Assembly (NCBI GenBank): GCA_024704765.1
Contig: JAKMXF010000296.1
Span: forward strand, 133,307-197,306
Origin: Oopsacas minuta
Lineage: Eukaryota; Porifera; Hexactinellida; Lyssacinosida; Leucopsacidae
Direction: 5' to 3'
Length of the DNA stretch: 64,000 nt
Part shown: in pieces, positions 55,126 to 64,000 of the stretch
How positions within the stretch are numbered: the stretch's first letter is position 1
Layout of the letters: every line of letters begins with the position of its first letter
The notes under the pieces: model-generated
Seen by the model: only the letters and a program-made list of their open reading frames with translations
What the model was told of the DNA's origin: nothing
Database searches by the model: none
Translations under genes and position numbers: made by a program

Positions 55126-57399
55126 CAATAAGGCCAAGAATCTAAAAATCCCCACTACCTGTTTCCAAAGATAATCAAAGGAAATATCTCAAATTATCTT
55201 ATAAATAATTAAATTGCAATCATCATTATATTTGATAATGTGTCCTATTTTATACTGATGTTTGTACTGGGAAGCAATCAAATACCCATACTGCTATATT
55301 TATGACAATAATACTCAAATATGAATAAGAATAAAGTAATACATAATGATATATATGTTGTAGTCTAGAAAAGGTCAACTGGATCTTATCCCTGGTCCAA
55401 AGTAGTGAAATTGCTGTTTACTCGGCTATGAATGAGCTAATTAAATATTCAATTCCAGATTGCATGAATTTAAATGAGATGGGACAATTCTGATAAAATA
55501 TTTGTATTCTACTGGTAGGTGTTACCCCACTATTACAATTTCGAATTGTGCGGAGCAAAAATAGTTGACATATCTGCATATTTATATTTCAAGTGGCTGG
55601 ACTGGCACATAAGCTGAAAATCGGTACAAGAATGGAATACATTATGAAAACCATTCGAGATTTTCTAACCTGACATTCAAATACTTGCATAGCCAGAGAT
55701 TAAGTCAATTTTGCAACATTGTTATTCACATAGGAAGTGGCGTACACATATTCGATACTTCCACTTCTTCACATGTAAAAAGATAATATGTCAACAAAAG
55801 TGGCTCTAAACAATTCGAAATATTGCTACATGGATAATACATGCCGATAGAATTCATAAATAATATCAGAATTGTTTCATCTCATTAGAATTTTGCGTAA
55901 TTAGGAACTGAATATTTAATTAGCTCATTATCTATTTAATGAGCAAACAGACTAGAAAATACCTCTTTTAGAAAATATTCATCGTTTTAGTCAAGGCATT
56001 GTTAACTAATATAGTCAAAATAGTCTTTCAGGTATATTATCGTATGCATATTCAAATATCCGCTGTGTTTCCAAGATTTACAATTGATAAGTAGTTAGTG
56101 GTGTGCAAGTAATTTTGTTCGGTAAGTATATTTGAATAAATTAACCGCTTGATTTATTGAATTACATGTAAGTCTGGAAGTTAATCGCATATTTCGGTAA
56201 ATGTGAACATCCCGAATAACAGCATCAAACTGTTTCTATATATTACCTACGACAATAGAGTCTGATTTTTTATAGGAACCACTTCCTGCGAACAAATCTT
56301 CGATCAGTTCTAGCCTTTATAGAGAGCTGATAGCAGTTATTTCGTCGATAAATTCCCAAGCAATAACCTCTTCAAATCTCATCGAAAGTACTCGTAAACA
56401 CCGGATTCGCAATCAGCATTAAATTTGCATCAATTTGATGGGACTTGACAAGATTTTGCCCTTGCAAAAGCAGGAATATCTCAGGAATGTAGCAAGATTC
56501 CATTCTCAAAAATTGTCCTAACCACATCGAGTAACCCTTCGTTTGACGCGGCTAAGCGAACTGAGAATAGTCATACACATGTAGACCTTCTTAATTATCT
56601 TTAACGTGATCGCCCCCGCGGCATATGGTTTCCTAGTTTTAGCGTATTCCTTACAGATATAGAATGCCATCCTCTGTTTTGTCAGAAATCTTTACTATAA
56701 GTGCCAAATATATAGTCATGATATATCATGGTATTTAGTTTTAAGTGTTAACGTCATAAAAAATTAGTAATATAAATTATCTAGTAACTACACATTATGG
56801 TAAATTTCCGAAACCCAACCTAGTCATTTACTGAATTATCTAATGCATATTCACTGAGAACTTTGTGCATTAAGTCAAACAGTTACCTGTGTGTCTGGCA
56901 CAATGCACATAGTTTGATGAAATTTAATGAAGTTCTCGCTTGGGGGCTGTTCGGCGAAATAGCTGCATTCAGCTATAAATCAAGGGATCGAAAATGTATC
57001 CGCCGGAAGTGTTTCCTGTCAAAAGTCAGTCAGGATCTAGGGTCATGAGAAGAAATAGAAAAAGTTTGGTGTACTGATGAGGGATTTTGACATAAATTTG
57101 CAAAGCTGCACTACTATAATAAAAAACGAGTTCATAAGAAAATAAAATATTGGACCATTCGCATACGAAAATGGGGAATATGCAATAAATAAAAAATAAT
57201 ATATTAACTAAGTAAATATATGATTGGTTCATACTCATAAATATTTAACATAATAGACGAGCATCGTTATGGCCTCAAAAACTAGAAAAGTAACGAGGGA
57301 AAGCCGGTATTTTTCCAAGTTTATGAATATTCATTCTATCAATGAGCCTAGTTTCAGTGACAAATGTCAACAATAAATTTCTGATAATATTCTAACAAT
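55126..57399. other. Intronic DNA, no gene seen
   Basis: AT-rich. The ORFs 56863-57048 and 57026-57238 have no family features. No element ends could be paired. Confidence 0.35.
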
Positions 57400-58090
57400 A
57401 TGAAAATATTTTGGTAAAATTCCAGCCAAATGAAAAAAGCCAGTCCCAATTATTAAAAAAAAGTCCCTTTTACAGGGAAAAATCGGCCTTGGTCGATTTC
57501 ATACGAAAACTCTTAGGAATTCAGGCTTCCTATATTAACCGAATAATGTATGAAAATATGTCATTTATGATGTCAAATAGGTGCAAAATCTGTTTTTTTT
57601 GGTGCGGGGATTAGATAAAACGAAATGAGAAAATATTAGTGTTCCTTTTCGTCACGAACGTAGGACTTCGGTTGTAATCTATTAGAGATTCTGGTGGCTA
57701 TAGTCACTAACCAACCCGATTTGTCGAGGACTGAGGACGAGGCGTGTAAACTAGAACTGATTTTAGTCTACGAACAGTTGGTGTTAAATTAGCGTAGCTC
57801 AGTTTGGTAAGTTTGCCACGTCCCTGTTTACATGGTAAACGGAAAGTCACTTTTTCAATATTCAACTATTGATAACATTGGCTAGGGTAGAGCACTTATA
57901 ACCAGTCTTTCATCCAAGTGCGCTACGCGCGCCTACAGGCGCGTATTTATAAATAATTTGTATAGTTAGGAGCAAGAAAATTTTGAGGGTAAGGCGCGCT
58001 GTATACACCTAACTTCGGAGAATAATTTAATGAGTACATGACAATGGTAAATGTCACTTGAATTTCGTCTAAATCATCAAATTAGAGCTA
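57400..58090. repeat. Dispersed repeat, copy 2 (related to 40690-42000)
   Basis: GGAAAAATCGGCCTTGGTCG, ATGATGTCAAATAGGTGCAA and, at 58000-58060, ACACCTAACTTCGGAGAATA align with copy 1 in order. It lacks the MITE present in copy 1. A GC-rich patch GTGCGCTACGCGCGCCTACA lies near 57918. Confidence 0.55.
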
Positions 58091-59668
58091 CGATATAGAG
58101 ACAGATTCAGGGATTTTAAGCTCCAAAAATACAAGTTCGCGTACAATCTTACTCCTAGAGGAGCGTCCGACGCTTCTAGATAATTCTTCCTTGATGCTAA
58201 TGTACGGCGACTCACGTAAGTCTTTCCGCGGTATCCTGAAACTAGTCCAATTCACATCAAAATTATTCATATTTTGAGATGTATTGTGCAACTAAGGTAT
58301 AGAACTCTTCTAATGTGAATATGTACACACCATTGTGGTAGTGAGGTGTGACTAATCAGATTGAAGTTATTTGACAATACACAGTACTGTTAATTTATTG
58401 ATCCTACTGACTGTATGAAATTACAGTAAACATGTCCAAAACGGCTACCAAAAAGACTATGCAAATTGGGCGTTAGACAGGTGGACGCTAAAGAGAGGTT
58501 GGCTGAAATGGAGAGATGAGGGAATTACGACAAGTAACTGATATCTAAGATCCTAAAGTGGAAGCAGGAAATGATGACCACCCAGGAAACTTATTAAGGT
58601 AAACTTGATGAGAAGGAAACGATATATAAAGTGGCACTTAGATTAAGGAAGAGGCTGCTAGAGAAAGGCGTTGCGCCAGTAAGGGACCCAGGATTGTGTC
58701 CACTGTCAATGTAGGGCTAGATAGTCGCTTTATAAAATTGACAGTTAAACAGGTTCGAAAGTACAAGTAAGAAGTGGTATCTTATGCATTCAAGTTGAAT
58801 GTAACCAGTGATTCTAAGAGTTGTAGAGGTGTGTCAGGTGTAAATTCATAATTTAACACTTTGGTCAATAATTAAAAATGACGCAAATATCCCGACAGTA
58901 CCAGGTTATCATCTGAGTATATTTTGATTTTGCATTGCAAAATCAATCAAGGGGATATTTTCAGATTCTTACCAATGAGATACAATCCTGAATATGACAA
59001 TATACCCTCCCTGAAAATAAACTATTAAGACATTGCTAACTTTCCAATACAGAGTATACTAGCCTAGCCCCTTTTGATGGGCTATACAAGAAAACTATAA
59101 GAGTTAGAATAAATGTATCCAAAGTAAGTTTGACCAAATGAAACAAATTGAAATTTTCAAACGTATCAAAAGTAATCCATAGTCCTAGTTTGTGCGAAAC
59201 AAAATCCTCGTGATTAATGATATATCTTTAGGTTAGCATTACAAAACTTAAACAAACGCGTACAAATAATTGTAAACCTAAGATCATTGTGTTAAACCCT
59301 AACCAGGTCAAATTCTATAAACCACCAAGAAGCAATAAGTAGCCATAGCTCTTAACTCGAAAAGGACACTAAAATCACTAATAAAAAAGCTATTCAAATG
59401 TGTCACCTGTGGACAAGAATGGGTCATGGTCACTACTGATTAACCATGATCCATTCTGCTGTGTGCACATGCTTCTGGAAAAGTCTACATGGGATAAGAA
59501 ATAACTATTTTTTCGTTACATAGCTGACGGTTAATGATGTTGAGATCAATTTAAAGATACGAGCAATTGCGACAACTGTGAAAGCGATTGTTATGTAACT
59601 GTATTTTACTCTTCAGTGTAATATCTCGAAGAAAATGTACATTTGTACGTACAAGAAATAAAACAAAC
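58091..59668. other. Intronic DNA, no firm gene
   Basis: One purine-rich stretch at 58480-58720 reads KLDEKETIYKVALRLRKRLL in one frame and may be a coding relic of an unidentified element. The rest is AT-rich noncoding DNA. Confidence 0.35.
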
Positions 59669-60305
59669 CAATAGTCCAAGCTGCAGTATCTCTTACTGGT
59701 ATCATGGAATCACTTAATAGTTCTATCATTATTGCAAGAGCTTGTGTAACAATGTTACTTAATGTCTCTTCGTCAGGACCATCAAGTATTGATCCGAGGC
59801 ACATAACGGCAGCTTCTCTGTATCTCCAATCAGCGCTTTTTATGTTTGCATCAATGAAGGGCATGACTTTATCAACAATGTCATTTTCAGCAACATTTGC
59901 CATTAACATTATACACACACCAGCAGCTTTGCATGGATTCCATTCATCATCGTCATCAACTTCTTCTTGCTTAGTCATTAATTCTTGCAGAATTGGCACT
60001 AAATATTGTAGAGCACCTCTGACATAATGTTTACTAATTCGTGAGGGTTGTCTCCCCTGTTTAGAAGCCTCATCTATTTCATAAGACAGGTTATCTTCTT
60101 CGTCACAAACGGTAGACCAAAATTCAATTCCTTGGAGTGAGACATCCTCAGAATCGGATTTCATAGCATCAATGGTAATGGCAAACAATGCTGGAGCCAT
60201 ATATTGTTCCATATAGTGATAATATAAAGACATTATTTTAACAAGATTTTGCAAAGCTGCGACACGCACAGTGATATCTTGACTTTGTGTAGCTTCACAG
60301 ACAAC
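59669..60305 (-). CDS. KPNB1: Importin subunit beta-1, internal exon
   Basis: Encodes 212 residues of importin-beta, from [20 protein letters not shown] to DTAAWTIG. It includes the acidic loop DDDDEW, which in the known protein contacts cargo adaptors and RanGTP, and [20 protein letters not shown]. The acceptor AG is at 60307-60306 and the donor GT at 59668-59667. It ends in phase 1 and joins G|GA to the exon at 44470. It corresponds to about residues 220-430 of the human protein. Earlier exons are not in the window. Confidence 0.96.
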
Positions 60306-60307
60306 CT

Positions 60308-63300
60308 AAAAACATAGAGGTAAATACAAGAATTATAAAGCGATGGTGATGGTGTGTTTGAACAAAGCAAGTTAAGCACGATGACGTCATGCTTAACATA
60401 TATTTCCATGAATGCAAGATACTACAGTCGAAAGATCGGAGTATTGAACTCCAATCTAATTCGCTGATCATTTTAGGAATTTGCAGTATAAAGTTAAGCA
60501 AATCAAAAATTTAGTAGATCGAATAAGGCTCATGAACAATTGAAATCTGCTTGCAACGGCACTACCAGTAGCTTTGGAAATACTCGAAATGTGTAGACAA
60601 TACGTATATATCGTTAGGCATTGTTTTACTGTAACGACAATTATTCTTCTTCTGTACAGTTATCTAGATGTGTCCCCGAAAAGAAAATTTATGAAATTCT
60701 ATTGTTTGAGATGATACATATCCCTTGGTTGACAACATTTAATTCCTAGAATATCCTGGATTTCCCACTAGGTGGTGCAGAGAAAGAAATTTTGGCACGA
60801 AGTTTACACGGAAGTCCCGAGTTTATCACGAACTTACACAGTGCTGGATCAATTAATATCTGGTTGGGGGATAAATATCCGGATGGGTCGGTGGGGCGCT
60901 GTAGGCCTTCTAGTGACGCGACTGTAGACAAGGGAATAGTTATAATATGAGCTACGCCCTAAACTCAAGCCAATCCCCTTGGATCATATACTGGATATAC
61001 ACGAGTACGAGATTACATTGCCACTCAATGCCCAACTTAGTGGCGAAGTAATTGCTTGGGCCACGAATTTTCATCATGTAAACTGAATATAGCATGAGAG
61101 AAGGTGAGCAAATTACCAAAGTGAGAGGAAATGCATTAGAAACTACATAATTGGTGATTTTCAAGGTCGGCTGTCTGAGAAAATGTCAAGTAAGAAGGGT
61201 CTGTTTCGAAGACCACAGCCGAATAAATATCCCAAAAAGGTGTATATGTCATTTTTGGGTAAACATGGAGTGGAATATCACAGCAAACTTAGACAGGCAA
61301 AAAATATTTAAGGAAAGGGGGGAAATCTCATTGAAATGTAGAAATAGCTTGAACAGAGAAATCGAAGAGACACCAGAATTTAAGATGGGTCTAACTCAAT
61401 TACATTTGAATATTGTACATTGAATTGGCTGAATAAGACAGAAATCTAGTATGGAAATTAATTTCTCAAAAAACTGGAATATGACTGAAATTAGCTACTC
61501 TAAATATATCCTTAGTTTCATCAATTGACAATTTTATTATAGGACACATTCTGGTGGGCTTTCAAATAATAATTGCGGTTTCTAAAGTAAATCTTTATAG
61601 AGATTCATGCAAATATCTTTTAACCTAACTGTATAATCAGTATTGTATGATCAAATTTATAAATGCCAAAATAAGAAATTTTGGAAGGTCACCTGAATGG
61701 CTCATCGTTTTATCAAAATGGAACAACAATTTATACAATTAACAAGCAATCAATCAATATATGTATGTATATTTAAATTGTATGTCCAGAATTCATTGAA
61801 GAAAGTGGAGGACCCAAGGGCTGAAATCTGGCATACAGGGGAGGGGCATCTTGGACCTGGATCGGACAAACTCGAGTGTGGGACGAAAAATCATGCATAT
61901 GAGGAGATTATGAGGTCATTTTCACATTTTTGGTTTTCAAAAGTCTCACTATTAATCACTGCTCAGTCAATATACATGATGGGAGCTTAAAATTTGAATC
62001 ACAGGTACCCTCAATATGCTAAACAATCTGACGTCATGATTGTTCATATTTCATACAAAAAATCTAAATTTTCAATATTTCCTAATACCCGAGGCACAAA
62101 ATACCGAGATTACAAACCAAAAGCGACATACCATCTCCATTGTCACGGAAGAAAGCCATTTAATGTAATTTGGAAGCTCCATAGAATAACATCTTAAAAT
62201 GTTAACTATTCTGTGAATTCGAAGCACGTAATACCGAGTATGCTCAGTTTAGTAGCGACCAATAAAACTATATAATCTAGCTGTGAGATATAATTACCAT
62301 AGCTGACCCGGAGCGCCATGCGTCGCGCAGTGTCCTATCAAGCGAAACGGTGGTAGTATACATTCAAGTACGAGGCATTATGGTGCGGGATATATTTTGT
62401 GACATGCACAAAGATATATGTCAGTTAGGGCAAACATTAACTTAGAACTATTTAGTTTTCAAAATTTAAGAACATTATCATCACGAAACTTTAGAAAGAG
62501 AATTGTAGTAGTGAACGTGAGATAAAACCTAAAACATAAATCAGGATATTCAAAAAGAACACTTTGTGAAATATTTTTACGGATATATATGGGCTGCATA
62601 ATTGCGAAGCACGATGTATATACGGTAACAAAAAAGATTAGTACCATTAGATGCTCGAAATCGTTTTCTTGAACTAATGGAAGATACTAGCATCATGTGT
62701 TTTCGATTAATTAAATGAAGTGGCTATTGCATTTATGAGTCCTAAGTGGACAAATTAATTCCACAAAACTGAGCAAACTGAATTGCAAGCAAATGTTACA
62801 TTTTATGTAGTTCCCAAAAGTAGAAATTTGAAGAAAAATTTATATCCAAACCCTACCTATTGTGATTTCGTCAAAAACTTATTTAACAAAGTCACACAGC
62901 CGAAAAAGTTTCGAGAGAGCTGACAATCATGTTCTGAAAAGGAGTAGATACTATTTTAGAACGAGAAATATATACACGAGCTTCAATTGCAACTAATTAA
63001 TGGTGATATTACTCCTCTATTTTATTGAAATCTACAACTCATCAATATCTAGCCCAGTTAAAGAACTCTGAATGGCTTATTAACTTACCTAGTTGAGTAG
63101 AAGATTTGGATGCAGAAAATGAAACCGAATATATAGCCAAGCTGTGAGTACAGAAGAAAAGGCAAACAAGTGTAGAATATATTTAGTAAATATGCCAGAC
63201 ATACTAATTTTGCACTCCTGAAATGCTCAATCTTATTTCAGGTGAACAGAAAGGGTTGCAGGCTCTGACATCAACAACTTCCCTATTCGTTGAAAACTTA

Positions 63301-63696
63301 AAAATTACTTCAAAATACTCTTGTGAAGTTGTGACATCTGATATCTTCGCGAAATAAGTATTTGATATTTATGGAAGTACTTCTACAATATTTTCTCATT
63401 ATGTATTTCTTCAGATAATTTTCTGCCAAAATTCCCATACCCTGAGAATTATTTTGAATATGGTACGAAATAGGTTCATTGCTCCACACACACGATAGAA
63501 TTACTCCAAAAGTAAATGGCTCATTTTTCACACCACCTGATAATCTTTGGAGAAAATTTGGGCTCTTTATGTAATTTGAAATTTAGTCGTCAATTTTTAG
63601 ATCTTGAAGAAAGCAAATAACTAGTTTGAATAATTATATGATAAAGAGAAATAAATGTGATATCATCCAAACAATACTTTATTGAAACCAATATAT
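60308..63696. other. KPNB1: Intronic DNA upstream of the importin exon, no gene seen
   Basis: This should be another importin intron, because the preceding coding exon (about residues 1-219) is absent. A repeat shared with 17265-17345 lies at 61815-61895. ORFs 61151-61423, 61697-61990 and 61994-62197 have no family features. Confidence 0.5.
61815..61895 (+). repeat. Dispersed repeat shared with 17265-17345
   Basis: Same ordered phrases as at 17265-17345, in the same orientation, with scattered differences. Confidence 0.4.
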
Positions 63697-64000
63697 ACAG
63701 TCTGTCAAGATGAAATTGAGACTTTCGTGTAACTGTGTATATTTTCTGAATTTTTTCATTTGTTTTCTGATTCATTTATACATGTATATCAAGTTACCAT
63801 TAGTTAATTGATTCTAGAATACACGAATAACCTATCAGTCTGTCACTTAGAATACATATTCCCGAAAATATCTGCTATATTCCTATAGACCACTCCAATT
63901 TCAGTTTTTGGCTCATATTTGTCTTTTGTGTCGAAATACTAATCAGTATGGTGGAGTTAGAACGAAAGACCTCATCCCAAAATTATTCGATGTCGGGGTT
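63697..64000 (+). mobile_element. Tc1-type element copy, right window edge
   Basis: Matches the left-edge copy (461-767) in inverted orientation, beginning CAGTCTGTCAAGATGAAATT after TATATA. It is cut off by the window end before the transposase proper. Small differences, for example a one-base loss in the GGGGCTCATATTTG region near 63911, show that it is an independent copy. Confidence 0.75.

Larger units (their letters stand above)
44471..59668 (-). other. KPNB1: 15.2-kb importin-beta intron filled with transposons
   Basis: Donor GT at 59668-59667, acceptor AG at 44472-44471, phase 1. It contains the inverted RAG1-like pair, a THAP/P-element relic and the second copy of a dispersed repeat. 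No importin coding block is missing. Confidence 0.9.

Noticed and set aside
57786-57850. tRNA-like A box (TAGCTCAGTTTGGTA)
   Set aside because: No B box at the expected distance and no cloverleaf fold, so neither a tRNA nor a supportable SINE head.

Overview
This window is AT-rich, intron-bearing nuclear DNA of an animal, most likely an invertebrate. No bacterial, organellar or rRNA signal is visible. The only host gene is importin-beta-1 (KPNB1) on the minus strand. Three exons (60305-59669, 44470-44169, 26339-25308) join in frame and encode about the last 653 residues. The first ~220 residues must lie beyond the right edge. The two coding introns are 15.2 and 17.8 kb, and a strong donor just after the stop points to a further intron in the 3'UTR. 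Phylum cannot be fixed from what is here.

Everything else recognised is mobile DNA or its debris: Tc1/mariner, Tigger/pogo, hAT, a THAP/P-element relative, a Ty3/gypsy integrase scrap, many MITEs and foldback elements, and an unnamed recurring CYIC/CYFC protein family. Left of the host gene, 0-25 kb holds a Tc1 fragment, a dead Tigger, a gypsy scrap, a RAG1-like element, an intact-looking Tigger (9748-11824), a CYFC-family relic and several hAT elements. The 26-44 kb intron holds a hAT MITE, an internally deleted CYFC relic, palindromic Tc1-type MITEs, a Tc1 copy and a complete hAT insertion. The 44-60 kb intron holds the inverted RAG1-like pair and the P-element relic.

The most interesting content is a family of RAG1/Transib-superfamily transposons. 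Copy A (3489-7595, minus) is divergent. Copies B (45798-48958, minus) and C (49458-51759, plus) are the arms of a 2295-bp inverted repeat that looks identical wherever compared. The broken reading frames keep the DDE residues, the CxxC and HxxxxH zinc ligands and the SEEG..E..NK block found in RAG1 and Transib. The element ends carry the sequence CACAGTG, the consensus heptamer of V(D)J recombination signals. The 5-bp target duplication TGAAA is split between the 5' end of copy B and the 3' end of copy C, so one ancestral insertion was later rearranged into an inverted duplication. Copy B lacks exactly the heptamer at its 3' end. No RAG2-like Kelch gene was seen.

Target-site duplications make several other elements precise: Tigger 9748-11824 (TA), hAT 22351-24647 (ACTTAACC), hAT 38392-40434 (GAGATGTA), MITEs 16135-16806 (ATTATAAA) and 41291-41732 (ACCAAGAT), Tc1 33223-34558 (TA), and palindromic MITEs 30735-31639 and 36010-36925 (TA).
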